This document shows, piece after piece, positions 23,833 to 35,699 of a stretch of 64,000 nucleotides of DNA. Position 1 is the stretch's first letter. The number at the start of each line of letters is the position of its first letter. Origin of the DNA: Agelas oroides (lineage: Eukaryota > Porifera > Demospongiae > Agelasida > Agelasidae); assembly GCA_949130485.1 (NCBI GenBank), contig OX422184.1:7172655-7236654 (forward strand), written 5' to 3'. A program made the position numbers and the translations under genes. Below the pieces are notes generated by a model that was given only the letters and a program-made list of their open reading frames with translations, searched no databases and was not told where the DNA came from.

Positions 23833-24893
23833 GAAATGATGAAGGAGTGTGACCTCAGGTTGGAGGATGATGACCCAGGTGCAATAATCACGTTAAGCCC
23901 TCCAGCTGTCATTCATCAGGTGTTGGGATTACTCCCTGCAGTATTGACTATACCACCAGATATAAACCCACCACCAGCAGTTCCTCTACAGACATCAAAT
24001 ATGTTCAGTAGGTGGATTTTTCTGTGATGAAATGCTCAGTAAAGGACATGGGGATAGCACATTATTCTAGCCTCATTCCCAGGCCTTTCCTGGCTCCAGT
24101 TTTTGATTGCTTGCAGTAGGCAAAACAGAGGGAGAAGGCCTGCTGAATCTTGCCACGTGATCCGCAACCACATATGACATCACAGGTTCTAGACACAAAG
24201 GCATATTCACATTTATATCTCCAGCTACAGAGAAGTTAGAGAAACAAGACAAGTTCCAGCCGAAAGGCAAGTCCTACCTCTAGAACATACCCTGAAGCAG
24301 AACTGCTGAAGGATAGTTCCCCTGCAAGCGTTGCAAATCCAAACTGCTGCTTTTTCGCTAAGTTAGCTAAGTTTTGTCACTGCAGATATTTCACACATGT
24401 CGTCGGCAACCCTTGGGAGCTATTCCTTCTAGCTAGGATGTTTTGTACGCTTGATGTTGCTCTCCGTCAGCGCTTGTCTCATCTTCGTAGCTAGTACAAA
24501 CGCAAGATCGGTCTTCTCCCTAGCATGGCTGTACACATAAGTGTGACGACATGTGACCGCGGATCACATGTTAAGATTCACCAGGCCTTCTCCCTCAGTT
24601 TTTGCATACAGCAATCAAAAACTGGAGCTGGGGAAGGCCTGGGAACGAGGCTACATTATTCAGGGACTCCACTCTATGCATAATGGCTGTTTGATTCTTG
24701 CCTTCCTTGCATACCTGTAGGAGCCAATGCGGCACTATCTGCACAGAACTTTTCAACATGGCTTGATGAATTGGCAGTGGGGGCCACTAATGGTGGCAAC
24801 CCCCTGGTCCGTCCTTATGATGGATGCCGCCTCGAAGGCTACTTTCATAGAATGGGCCAGAACGAACATGCTGCGTTCTTGAATGCCATTTGA
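23833..24893 (+). CDS. Unidentified host gene, two 3' exons
   Basis: Two phase-compatible exons, 23833-24007 and 24721-24893, with AG/GT borders and a TGA stop. The first encodes MKECDLRLEDDDPGAIITL and a proline-rich LPAVLTIPPDINPPP. The second encodes ANAALSAQNFSTWLDELAV, then RPYDGCRLEGYFHRM and HAAFLNAI. The codon phase (1 plus 2) and clean ends argue for a real gene. Upstream exons were not found; the next 500 bp upstream is foldback and simple sequence. The 713-bp intron is mostly a hAT-type MITE. The family is not recognised. Confidence 0.6.
24068..24653. mobile_element. hAT-type foldback MITE in a host intron
   Basis: Terminal repeats TAGCCTCATTCCCAGGCC and an exact 8-bp duplication CATTATTC at 24060-24067 and 24654-24661. 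It is 586 bp, same family as 7390-8150, and non-coding. Confidence 0.92.
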
Positions 24894-25149
24894 GGACAGG
24901 TGGAATGGGGACATCGTGGTGTCCAGCAAAATGTCAATGCCGGCACCCTTGTCTCAATCGAACCGGGCGGAAGGGGCAACATAAAGATACTGCATTTGAA
25001 AGGAGGACCCTTTACCTAGACATCAGATGTTATAAAGAGATTGTTGCCTTCTGGCATTGTTGTTACACTGTTGTGCCTGCTGACATTGTTACACTATTTG
25101 TACCTTGTTAGCACTATTGCCAGAGTCTTTTTTTTTTACTAGAACATTG

Positions 25150-25666
25150 TGGGGCGAGCGTGAGCAAGCAATGCACTAAAACATTGACTGTTATGTAGCT
25201 AAGGCTCTACCCGTGAAGTATCAGACAGCACACAGGCATTCATGCATAGCATGCAGCTAAAACGAGGTTTGTAACTCTACTGTCTACAAAAGTGCAGAAT
25301 AATTGTCATGGTTGCAGAGAAGAGCTTTTCATGGGGTAGTACTACACAACAGCCATTTGTCCTACCAGCACGCAGCTACTCTGGTTGTTACAGTTATAGG
25401 CTAAGTCAGAACACAGTCTGGCATGCATAGTCCTTCAAGACTTGAGGCATCTTTGAGAATAGTAGAGGGAGGTCGCCACACATCAGCTATGGAGCAAAGT
25501 CTCTGCTGCCTACTGCGCTTGGTAAGTGCATGAAGTTTTCTACACAACTGTACTTACTGAGTAGGTGCTACGCTCCAGCTGCCTATCCTGAATGTCGTCG
25601 CCAAAACACAATTGCTATCTCTCGTACGATAGGTGCACACGCTCCAGCTGTTACACGCTCGCCCCA
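25150..25666. mobile_element. GGGGCGAGC-family MITE, diverged copy
   Basis: Inverted ends TGGGGCGAGCG, related to the copies at 48069, 53664 and 62231. It is about 517 bp and non-coding. No clear target duplication. Confidence 0.6.
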
Positions 25667-25669
25667 AAT

Positions 25670-26205
25670 AATGTGATAGGAGCAGTACAACTACTCAGAA
25701 AATGGTGAACAGTGGGCTAAAAATGGGTATAAAGCAAGCACAGAAAATTATTTCTGGTCACATGACTTCTAATCGATAAGGGGAAATGCCATAGATGGCT
25801 AAATTTCGTGCTAGCCTTGCCCAGGCCCCACCCAAAAATCTGGAAAGGGGCCTGGGCACACTTGCTGAGTCAGCATGTTATGTAACAATTACGTGTACCT
25901 ATGTGATGACTGGAAATCCGTGGCAAAACTTCCAGCGAAGGTACATTTTCATTGTTGCTTAGATGATGAGCTAGAACAAATTTTATAGAACCAGTAGTGA
26001 GTGGGAAACTAGCTGTTCTGTGGCAATACTAAGTGCAACACGATTGGACGGTGAACAACTTGGCCGAACGAACAGTCAAGACTGTGAAACTTTAACACTC
26101 AAAGAGCTCCAAGCTAGGACCCAATTTCCAGGGAAAGTCCCTATAAGACAGCCCAGCTAATTGTGCTTTATTCAACTTCCTGTGGTATGTAATAACTACA
26201 TACTA
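25670..26205. other. Spacer with no gene seen
   Basis: Contains one short foldback (about 25811-25863, GCCCAGGCCCC against GGGGCCTGGGC). Nothing else recognised. Confidence 0.5.
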
Positions 26206-26207
26206 CA

Positions 26208-27034
26208 CAAGTCACAAAAAAGTTTTCTGAATGAAAACAAGCGCATGTAGGGATGGAACCCTCAAAAACCAACCAAACTAGATGGGAATGACACCACAAC
26301 AATTTCACACCATCCCTGCATCTTGTGCCATTTTGCCAACTATGCTTTGTGTTTGTTAGTTGTGTGCATAGGAGGGTTGTGGAAGGCAGTGGGGTGGGTA
26401 GTGGTGGGTAGTGATGGGTGTGGAGTGCAAGTCAATGAGTATGGGGAGTGAGTTATGTTGTAGGTGGCTGCAATGTAGTTGCTATACTGAGCATGGCAGA
26501 TGTGGTCTGTCTTGAAGTAGTCTCGCAAGCCAGACCCTTTCCGTGCAACACTGATCGCTTTCAGTATGCGGCACGCGGAGGGAAGAAGTTTGATGTTTGG
26601 ATTTACAATTTCACTTCGAAGCGTTTGAATTTATGACGATTCTTAGTTCTTCTGTGTGCCGATACTGAAAGCGATTGGTGCTGTGGAACGGAAAGGGTCT
26701 GGCTTCCGAGACTAGTCTTGAATATAGAAACTGCATGTGGAGGGCATGAGCTGGGTCTGTATGGTATGTCATGTTGTGAAATCTTATTGCTGCTGAACAT
26801 GGCAAATATGGATTGTCTTTTATGTAGAAGGCTGTATATTGTTCAGTGTTCATTTAGTGGGTGTGAATAGACTAAGTGCATGTAGAGATGTGGTGTACAT
26901 AGTTGGCAAAATGGCACAAGATGTAGGGATGGTGTGAAATTGTTGTGGTATCATTCCCATCTAGTTTGGTTGGTTTTTGAGGGTTCCATCCCTACATGCG
27001 CTTGTTTTCATTCAGAAAACTTTTTTGTGACTTG
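26208..27034. mobile_element. 827-bp TIR element with nested foldback
   Basis: The outer arms, 26208-26341 and about 26898-27034, are inverted repeats of about 130 bp containing GATGTAGGGATGG-like ends. A second inverted-repeat element (26519-26712, tips AGTCTCGCAAGCCAGACC and GGTCTGGCTTCCGAGACT) is nested in the middle. No transposase. Confidence 0.8.
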
Positions 27035-27536
27035 TTTCTGCTGTTTTTTTTTTCGTTTTTTTTTTTGGTAATTTATTAGGAATGGTAACAGAGAAGAGAC
27101 GTGGAAGGGTAGGCCGAGGGGAAGATGCATGGTGTGTACAGTATGATAGTACAGAACTTTTTTGTTCACAAAGAACTAAGAATTGTTATAAAGTCAAATG
27201 CTTCCAAGTGAAATTGTCAATCCAAACATCAAACTTCTTTATCTGGGGGGTTTAGAACCCCAAGCAAAGCCTCATAAAAACCAAGTGCAAAGCACATGAG
27301 TTTTATGAGGCTTTGCACACAGGCTTATAAATCCATAGATCCCAACGCTGTGGTGTCAAACTGATAGATACTCACTGTAAAACTGTTGCTGTATTTGGTG
27401 TCTTACGACTCAATACTACATGTATGTGAGCTCTGTGGGCACGAAGTCTGCAGAGAGTTTTTGGTGAACCCAATAGTAGTCCACATGAAGTGAGCGAGAG
27501 CTGAACAACTGCCAGTTTCTGCGGCCGCCTCCTTTA

Positions 27537-27761
27537 GTGTGGAAGTTTTTGAATGAAGCCACCATTGACTCGGTGCTACTAGCTGCAATAGAGCAATTCG
27601 AAGACCAAACTACCAATAGGCTGCTAATTGCTGCGTTGGAGGAATATGAAGACTTGGGCACAACACAAAAGGGGGATGTTAAGAAGACACCAGCCAAAAT
27701 GCTACCATTAACTCTACTAGTAAACTTGTATGTGTACTATATGCATTTTTGTTGTAAATGA
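27537..27761 (+). pseudogene. Fragment related to Crypton-like ORF N-terminus
   Basis: A 74-codon ORF with two copies of an acidic motif (SVLLAAIEQFED and RLLIAALEEYED). The same style of repeat (DLLVASQQYEAV; GLLLAASQDYEK) opens the recombinase ORF at 31.1-32.0 kb. It reads as an isolated N-terminal relic. Confidence 0.4.
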
Positions 27762-27825
27762 CTATAACAAGCAAATTTGAAATGTGAAAGTTGAAAATAA
27801 AAAATTGAATATCAGTGGCTAGTGT

Positions 27826-27972
27826 TCTAAGTCATATAATCCACCTAGATACGAAGTACTTGATGGTTAAAACACTAGCTGGCAACTTAACACTAGCTGG
27901 CAGGGCCGACCAGGTAGTGTTTTAACCATCAAGTATACCTCGTGTCCAGGTGGGTTATATGACTAGCAACTG
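27826..27972. repeat. Foldback repeat
   Basis: Inverted repeat of about 60-bp arms (tips near TAGTCATATAACCCACCT; TGATGGTTAAAACACTA next to the loop). Non-coding. Confidence 0.7.
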
Positions 27973-28689
27973 ACTAGATTACAAAATGACTTCAGCTATG
28001 GTCAAAATGGAAGTAGAAACTGTTGTACTTGCAAACTACATGTGCTTAGTGTGCATGTGGGAGTCCTCATATTATGATACATATACACTTCCATTTACAG
28101 CAGCTCTAGCAATACATACCTTATAATACTTCTCCTGGAAACATGCACACCTCCCATGTTTTGCGTTATACTATATACCTGACTTTGGCTGTTGCCGTCC
28201 GAAGTTCATATGCCAAACTTCTGTCTACTGTGTGAAAAAGGCAAAACAAGCTTCATCTTGGCTGTTGGTGGCTCATGTGCCCTTGGCTCCACCTGCTAAG
28301 CTGAAATTTAGGCCCATCCACACCAGCGCCTGCCCCAAAAGAAACTCCACCCCTCTCCACATTCAAAGGCAGCAGAGCGACCACAGACTATTCTATGAAA
28401 CTGGCATAAGTGGCAAAGATCGTGTGTCAAGAAAGTCAGGGTAACCTATCACAACCTAATAGTCAATCTGCACTGTTCCCACCATAATTTGAATGTCAGC
28501 ATCCATGATGGGATTTGTTTATGTCCGTCCGTGTCAGTAGCAACTAATTCGTATCAACAGTTTTTCACTGTATTCATAAACAACATTGTTGTTGAAAAAT
28601 GTAAATCTACCCTGGGGGTGGACTCTACTCCATGGATGGTGGCTCCAAGTGATTACTAGAGCCCTCACACTGACCAATCAAATTCAAGC

Positions 28690-29330
28690 ATTTTATATTC
28701 TAAGTAATATAAACCACAGCAGACAGGGATTTGTGGTCCATAAACTACCCGAGCCCCAGGCCCAAGGGCAAGGGTTGTTTATGGCCTTAAATCCCTGTCT
28801 ACGGTGGTTTATCCTCCACTTTGATTGGTCCTTGTTGTTATTAGTAAACACACGGTAGTTTTCACTGTAAACAAGGCATATTATTAGTGAACATGTAAAG
28901 TAGTTTACACTGTAAACAAGGTAGCTTAATTTCTGGCTGAGGTATATGGAACAGAATCTACAGAATCTACAACTTTCTGTCAGTATATGACCCACCTGTT
29001 ACCACAGAACAAGGGTGAAGTGCAGATGTAATAGATAAACCACAGTAGACAGGGATTTGTGGCCCATAAACAACCTGAGCCCTAGGCCCAAGGGCAGGGT
29101 TGTTTATTGCCTAGTCTTGCAAGCCAGACCCTTTCCGGCGCAGCACCGTAAACAAGGGTATGTTCTTAGTAAACGTAAGTAGTTTACACTGTAAACTTAT
29201 AGGAAACATTATTTTACAAGTTCCTAGATCCTGTGGTATATGGAACAGAACCTACAGAATATACAACTTCCTGTTAGCATAATGGCCTATGGAAACCTGT
29301 TACCACAGAAGCAAGAGTGAAGTGGTAGCC
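28690..29330. repeat. Tandemly duplicated unit with internal foldback
   Basis: Two diverged copies (about 28716-29010 and 29032-29330) share ATAAACCACAGTAGACAGGG, GTAGTTTACACTGTAAAC and GTGGTATATGGAACAGAA-like blocks. The first copy includes a near-perfect hairpin at 28716-28812. Confidence 0.7.
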
Positions 29331-29546
29331 AATGCAAGATGCAGACCCAGACCCACCTGGATGGGTCTGGGTTTGATGCTACTGCATATTGATAATAAAT
29401 TAATAATGTAAGTCAGGAATTGTGCTGAGAGTCCAATGGAGCTTGAATTCTTTTTTTTTCCAGGTCCAAGGGGATAAAGTGTTTGCAAATTACCCAGTAA
29501 ATTGCATTGCATGTGGTAATTGCATTACCCTCCCCATTCACTTCCC

Positions 29547-29892
29547 CCTTCTTCCCTCCCTCCCCTCCCCTCCCCTCCTCCCCTCCTTCCCTTTCCTTTC
29601 CTTTCCTTTCCTTCCTTCCTTCCTTCCTTTCCTTTCCTTTCCTTTCCTTTCCTTCCTTCCTTCCTTCCTTCCTTCCTTCCTTCCTTCCTTCCTTCCTTCC
29701 TTCCTTCCTTCCCTCCTTCCCTCCTTCCTTCCTTCCTTCCTTCCTTCCTTCCTTCCCTCCCTCCCTCCCTCCCTCCCTCCCTCCCTCCCTCCCTCCTTTC
29801 CTTTCCTTTCCTTTCCTTTCCTTCCCTTCCCTTCCCTTCCCTTCCCTCCCTCCCTCCCTCCCTCCCTCCCTCCCTCTCTCTCTCTCTCTTCA
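29547..29892 (+). repeat. Polypyrimidine microsatellite
   Basis: About 345 bp of CCTT, CCCT, CCTTT and CT units without a purine over nearly the whole length. ORFs rich in Pro, Ser and Leu on either strand are artefacts. Confidence 0.97.
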
Positions 29893-30019
29893 TGTGACCA
29901 TGTAGCAAGCAATGTAGTCAGTTTGTGATCAGAATAAAACAATCTTGAAGTTATGCATGACTTGTACAAATGTGGTTCGGAGTCTTTCTTCTGAGCAACT
30001 GGAAAGGGAGGGACGGTGG

Positions 30020-30527
30020 CTATGGGTATTTAAAAATCCCCGTGGTCATGAGCAACAAGTCTACATGGGTGTCCCCGGTCCCTAAACCCTGCACATGCAG
30101 GAGGGTTCCCAGCTGGCCACAGCCAGCGTGCTGGGACCAAGTGTTATATCCTGTGCCAACTGTCCCTGAAAATACTTGCGTCAAATGTCTCTTGATCTTG
30201 AAAAACTGCATTCCTGTCAGATGATGAAGTGCCTCTTGGCAGTATTGGTCGCCAGTCGTGACAACAGCACTGGGATGATGCGGAACGCCACAGAGATCGA
30301 GTTCTGTGAATTGACTCACTTCGTGAAATATGAAACGCTTAAAGTTTTTTGCAGACTGCTGTGCTGTTGCTCCTATTCAGAAAATATATATATTGCAGTT
30401 ATCATACATTTCCACAAACACACCAGACTCTAACAGAGTACATACCTTGTGGTACGGGGGAACCGGCTATCCCCAGCGCGTGGTGGATAGCAGCATCATC
30501 CGAATAAAGGATAATCAGTGCTGGATC
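30020..30527 (-). CDS. Unidentified host gene, two 3' exons
   Basis: On the minus strand, exon 30446-30527 (DPALIILYSDDAAIHHALGI, ending VPQ plus one base) splices in phase over a 73-bp intron to 30020-30372, giving GATAQQSAKNFKRFIFHEV, then QFTELDLCGVPHH, and ending TTGIFKYP before TAG. Both borders have AG/GT signals and the phase matches. Upstream exons were not identified. The product family is not recognised and no domain is claimed. Confidence 0.6.
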
Positions 30528-31052
30528 CTGTAGTGGGAGTGGTTATATTGTTGGTGTAGCAGGAAGTGGTCCAGTTGGTCTGCACTGTAAGCCAACATGC
30601 CTTACACTCAGGTGAACTAAGGCATAGGACATGTCATTTTTACGCTAGATACACAGGTATTTCGAAAATCAGTAGTGTGTATGGAATCTAAAAGACTTGA
30701 TTTGTGTATACATGAAGCTCTAAGCACAGTACCATGGACACCGTATTTGTAGGCGTGGCTATCAATTAGCACTATTAAGCTAATATTTGAGGATATATTG
30801 TCATATCCAGCCATATTGCATTCTCACCCATCAAATAATAGATATATATTACTGTGATTTATATAGCAGCAGCATTGGAAACGTACATTGCAATTACTTA
30901 GAAATATTCTAGCTTTGATGTTGAAGTGTTAATGAGGTCTTTTATTTCACGTAGAATACCTCATGCAGGTTTTCTATCTCAAATAGAAACCTGAGTCAAA
31001 CATCAAGAGTATCCAATCAGAAGTGCAGTTGTACACGTGTACAAACAAGTAC

Positions 31053-32030
31053 CTACATACACAACAAACCAAAAAAAAACAACAAACCAACAAAAAAACC
31101 TACATACACAATCAGGAGTACGAAGCACACTGCCAGTTGGATGCATCCACAAACAAGCAAAATGTTGTTATAGTTAATGCTGATATTAAAGTTTGATGCT
31201 CCTGCAAAGTTCATCTGTGGCAACGGAAGGACAGGTGATGCTAGGACACCTCCATTTGCTGCTGGAGGTAGTGTGCAGACAACGGCACTCTCACCCTCTA
31301 ACTTCGTTTTCTTTGTGGTTTGCACTCCATTCAAAATGTCTGAGGTTACTTCTTTCAACTGCTCACTGACACGCTTGTATGATCTTACACCACTGGTAGT
31401 ACTGTGTCCTGTACGGAGCATTATCAGTTGTTCGTCGACACCAGCTTCAAACAAACGTGTTGCCCGAAACAGCGAACAGCACAAGGAGTAGAGCGTATCG
31501 GGTGGATACGGTTCTTTGTCCCGTCTACGTGCTTCCGTGACAAATTTGCATAGCCAGAAAGCCATGTCTGTTTTGTCCATTTCAACAAAATTGTCTTGAA
31601 GTGGGTGTAATGTCTCTTCAACTTCGACAAGATTCCTTTGTCGGTACAGGGCCCAATCACTCCACACTCGAAGTGCCCAGTTGGTTTGGTTTTGAGTCTT
31701 TTGGGGAACCCCACTTTTCCGATGCACACTTATTTCCGACGAATCCGTTGGAGGCGCCCAACGACTGGATACTTCAGTCGACTTTTCGTAGTCCTGAGAT
31801 GCCGCCAGCAACAAACCATCAACGTTTTCCTCGTCAATGCTATTTTGCAACACAGCTTCATATTGTTGAGATGCTACGAGCAGGTCCACGTTCACATCCT
31901 CGGTGTCATAACAGGAATCCCACGGGAAAGGCTCCCAAGGTTCTCCCAGTCCAAGAAGAAGCTCACGCGGAGAAATCCAGTCTTCTGGAACGGGTTTTAC
32001 TCCAGCCAGGAGCGACGGAGAAACTGCCAT
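31053..32030 (-). pseudogene. Crypton-like tyrosine recombinase ORF, internally shortened
   Basis: An open frame of about 325 residues from ATG at 32030. Acidic repeats DLLVASQQYEAV and GLLLAASQDYEK are followed by a DUF3504-type core (NWALRVWSDWALYRQ; LHPLQDNFVEMD; FWLCKFVTEARRRD). The C-terminal recombinase box RTGHSTTSGVRSYKR holds the expected Arg-His-Tyr pattern. The central catalytic section normally between these parts is absent, so the ORF is unlikely to be an active recombinase. A hydrophobic C-terminal tail follows. It may be an internally deleted copy or a spliced gene whose middle exon lies elsewhere. Confidence 0.65.
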
Positions 32031-32229
32031 AATTTGCCAAACCAAACCTTTGCTATCTACATTACAACTAGCAGACTACTAAAACGGCTCGCTCAGTTTT
32101 GCAATAAAAGCATACGCTGCCTCAAATCTGATTGGCTTGCTGCAAAGCAGCAATTATCAACAGACAATTTGATTGGTCCGTTGCAGTGCAGAATGGTTAC
32201 CTTAACAACAGGTTATGCAATGTTGCGCC

Positions 32230-32395
32230 ATTTTCTAAGCCGGTTAGAAACCGCACCCTCGGTTCTTAGGGCTTCAGAAGCCTCGGAAGTGTTTACATAA
32301 TCCCTTCGGGCTTCACCCTCAGGAATTATGTAAACACTTCCTCGCGCTTCTATAGCCCTAAGAACCTCTGGTTAGGTTTCTAACCTATACTGAGA
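32230..32395. repeat. Foldback MITE
   Basis: Arms of about 75 bp: GGTTAGAAAC, GTTCTTAGGGCTTC and GGAAGTGTTTACATAAT are mirrored after a short loop. Non-coding. Confidence 0.8.
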
Positions 32396-32897
32396 ACCTT
32401 AGTTTGTGAATTCTGTCTATTAAGATTTTGTGAGGTGATGTACTCATTCACAAATTGACATACTCTAATAAGGTGCTATAGGTTAGACATCAAGCTAAGG
32501 GTATTTAATTTTTTTTTTTTTCCCTGAGGTTTTGACAGCCACAGCAATTTTCCAGGGAAATTATGTGAACTGCTGTGGTTGTCAAAACTGGGGGGAAACC
32601 TGTATGGGGTGTCAAACTAACTTAGAGCACACAGTAACCTAGTTCTGAGAAAGTCTCTAGGGAGTAACCTAGCTACTAAATTCATACCAGGCGCCTTTTT
32701 AAAGATCAAAGCAGTACAAATGAAAGGCACTAAAGTGCCAAACCCTCGGCGCAGCAGTGCATGTGATTGTACTCGTGTGTTGTCTAGAATCGATCACTGT
32801 CTCGTGACTCTCTCATGCTTGCCATGCGCATTGTTTTGTTCCTGCCTATGCAAAGGTCGCTCTTTCACAGGCCTTGTGCAACTTATCTTTAGTCTTC

Positions 32898-33059
32898 CTA
32901 GCTGATTTCACACAATCTGATTCTACTGCTCTCATAGCTTTCTCGCAAATTACACTCTGCTTTTCGTTTGGATCGAAAGACATGATCACAGCATTCACAT
33001 GTCTTCCGTCTTACAGGCACAGCAGCTTTACACTGCGAGCATACCTTTGTTGGAGGCAT
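32898..33059 (-). pseudogene. Zinc-ribbon N-terminal fragment of a multicopy ORF
   Basis: 53 codons starting MPPTKVCSQCKAAVPVRRK with a second cysteine pair in CECCDHVF, then a basic stretch. The two CxxC pairs suggest a zinc ribbon, as found at the start of transposon-associated proteins. It may splice onward at the basic stretch. Confidence 0.4.
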
Positions 33060-33342
33060 ACTTACTGCCAATGGCCAATAATCGAACTCGCAATGAACGT
33101 CTCTCCCGAGAACAAAACGGCCGCCAGCCACGTGGTCCAGATTCATACGCATGCGCATTTTTTGCGAGTAAAAATGGCCGACTTATCATGTAGCCGTATG
33201 CCGTACTAACTGGAAACGCTCTAGCTTCGCAACGAAGCATTTTCAGAGAAAATCGCTTAAAGTTTTCGACCTTCATCCGCCGCCGAGAAGGTTAGTATCG
33301 CTTGTGACACAAATAAACACGTTAAAAGTGAGATGTTGAGTA

Positions 33343-33380
33343 ACAGACACACAGACAGACACACAGACAGACACACAGAC
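33343..33380. repeat. ACAGACAC microsatellite
   Basis: About four 12-bp units of ACAGACAGACAC. Confidence 0.9.
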
Positions 33381-34053
33381 CAAGTACCGTAACCCTCGCT
33401 GCGCATGCGCGCCGTGGGCTAACAAGTTCCAGATAAGTTGAACATTCAGATTCCAGACTGGGAAGCTAGCCTCATTCCCAAGCTGTCCAATTTTTGTATG
33501 CATGGCTCATACAATCGATCGAAAACTGGCGCCGGGAAAGTTTGGGAACGCACGTGCGAGAACATTTGGGAACCGGAATGAGACTAAATCCACCACCAAT
33601 TTTTGTTAGAAGTCGAACCATAGCGAACATGGCTAGTCTGAGTAGTCGTCCAAGTGCTAGTACTAGCAGATGGTCTGACTTAGATCCGATACCTGTGGAG
33701 GTAATCTACAAGGAGGACAACAGGACCGTGAGCTTTGGTCCCCAAGAGCTTACGACGAAAAAGATAGCCAAGGTTTTCGGATTGATCGCTGACACCACTA
33801 TCTTCAGACTATGTCCGCTGATCATACAGTGAAGTTCCCAAACGCTGATGGCGTGTTCAGTGACATAAACGAGTTGCAGAAGTGGGAGGTTTTAGGGATT
33901 AAGAGTTCACAGGGACGAGCTGGTTCTGCTTCTCTCGATGATCCTGGACCCTCTACAAGTACAAGCACTCAGAAATGGAAGCCTAAGCACTATCGACCAA
34001 CCACTGGAGGCGGGGAGCGCAAACAGGTTGGCCAATAAATCATTGTTTTATGG

Positions 34054-34560
34054 TGTAAGGTAAATCGGGGTAATTCTGAGTACACTTACAAAAAATTCAT
34101 ACACCTGCACACGTTAACTATTATCGAAGCTTTCTATGTGAGGGGGTTTTTGACCCTTCGGACTACAAGCAGCATAAGTTTGATAGCTTCACGTTTACGG
34201 AGTCAGCCACAGGGTCATAATATTCTTAGGTAGCTCAGTCAGCTGTTTTTGGTCAAATCGTTCTCGTAGGTCTGTTAGTATATGCTTGACATTGTGAAAC
34301 TGATTTGGCATCAGAAAGTGGCGAAGTTACTGGAATATTGTAAAGTTTGTAGAGGTAAACGGTCTAGGAAATTTTTAACTGACTGGACATTATGTAGCCG
34401 TACAATGTGTAGGCTCGATCTGCAGCAACAGGAGATGCTCCTGTCAAAGCTGCCTTCTAGACCTACCTGTAGGTGCAGTACCGGAGTGCAGCTGTTTATG
34501 CTTCTAAAGTAGCAGAGCATTGTACGTGAAGTATTCAGAATTACCCCGACTTACCTTACC
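34054..34560. mobile_element. TA-flanked TIR element
   Basis: Inverted ends TAAGGTAAATCGGGGTAATT and AATTACCCCGACTTACCTTA, with TA at each border, as in Tc1/mariner/pogo. About 507 bp. The small ORF inside has no recognised domain. Confidence 0.75.
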
Positions 34561-34563
34561 TTG

Positions 34564-34700
34564 TAGCCTGGTTCCCAGACCTTCCCACCGTCCGCTTTTT
34601 GCATGCTGTTTTTGCATACTGAAATTCCACCGTCCACTCTTTGATCGCTTGTGCATACCGCAAGCGATCAAAAACTGGACGGTGGGAAGGCTTGCATGGA
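34564..34700. repeat. Foldback of the TAGCCTCG family, diverged
   Basis: TAGCCTGGTTCCCAGACC on the left and a decayed GGGAAGGC end on the right, with CCACCGTCC arms. Confidence 0.6.
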
Positions 34701-35383
34701 AACTCGGTTGAATCTGCACTCCTGTAATTTGACCAAACTGTCTTCATGTGACATGAGAATTTATCTCTATACACGACAGGGTCTTCAGCCACCAGCAACG
34801 TGGCAAAAATCTATTCAGATATGTGAGGTGAGAAACAATCAAGTGGTTGAAGTTGCTGAGCATCCACTGACCCTGACTGAAAACACAGCCAATGTTGAGG
34901 AGATCACCACTCATATAGGGGAAGAGGCATTCCAAGGAATGCCTATAAAGCTTCTGAACGCCAAGAACTTGCCATTACCCGACTGTGATGGCACAAGAGG
35001 TGAGAGCTGCATTAACACAAGGTGCATCGAGCGGCATGAGGGCATGTACAGATGGCGAAATGTTGAGTGTTACTGAATATAGCTTTCAAAAGTATTTCCA
35101 GTATGTGTATTGTGTAATTCTTGTGCCCCATTTTTTGCTAGAATGGCTGAGATCCCATCTGCAGTAGCCTTGTTCCCAGGCTCTATATACCAAATATTGT
35201 CATGTTGCTGCAGGAAGGACTTCCATGGAACATCAGTATTCTTGGCTTAATCCGAAGCATTATTTATAGTAACACTCATTATGTCATAGACTACAGGAAA
35301 TTACATGCCCTCTTGGTGCTTTGGCTTGATGCACCCTTGATACTCAATATTAGGACAAGACTTAAAAAACATTAAAAATGTAA

Positions 35384-35491
35384 AAAGATGTAGGGATGGC
35401 ATGCCAAAAAGTATGCAAACAAGGTAGGGCTAATGCATGAAAGCAAAGGTCAACATATTGGCAAAGCCCCATCCCTACATCTTTTTCACAC
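35384..35491. repeat. 105-bp foldback (GATGTAGGGATGG family), copy 1
   Basis: Tips AAAAAGATGTAGGGATGG and its complement; hairpin over the whole length. Other copies at 35829, 38394 and 42165. Confidence 0.85.
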
Positions 35492-35699
35492 TACAGCTGA
35501 TGCAATGCTGCTAGATCATATTAGCCTCGTTCCTGAACCAGCATGTCGGAGAAGGAAAGTGGCCTGGGGACAAGGCATAAAACCATGCCATGTACTTTAA
35601 CAACACTTACTATCATAAGTCTGCCATCTACTCCAACCCACTGCTTAAGTTGTTGAAGAGGTTCCGTATTGACATAATGCTACCAAGAGGGCCATACTA

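Larger units (their letters stand above)
33628..35000 (+). pseudogene. Unidentified split ORF with possible exons at 33.6-34.0 and 34.75-35.0 kb
   Basis: An ATG at 33628 opens MASLSSRPSASTSRWSDLDP and DNRTVSFGPQELTTKKIAK. The frame changes near 33810 and continues SADHTVKFPNADGVFSDIN, QKWEVLGIKS and a Ser/Thr-rich tail to 34038. A further good coding stretch at about 34751-35000 (WQKSIQICEVRNNQVVEV; EEITTHIGEEAFQGMPIKLL; LPLPDCDGTR) ends at a GT donor. A TIR element and a foldback lie between the two. Host gene or transposon ORF cannot be decided. Family not recognised. Confidence 0.4.

Noticed and set aside
29507-29969. Long Pro/Ser/Leu and Gly/Arg/Glu ORFs on both strands
   Set aside because: They are translations of the CCTT/CCCT microsatellite; low complexity, no start context, no domain.
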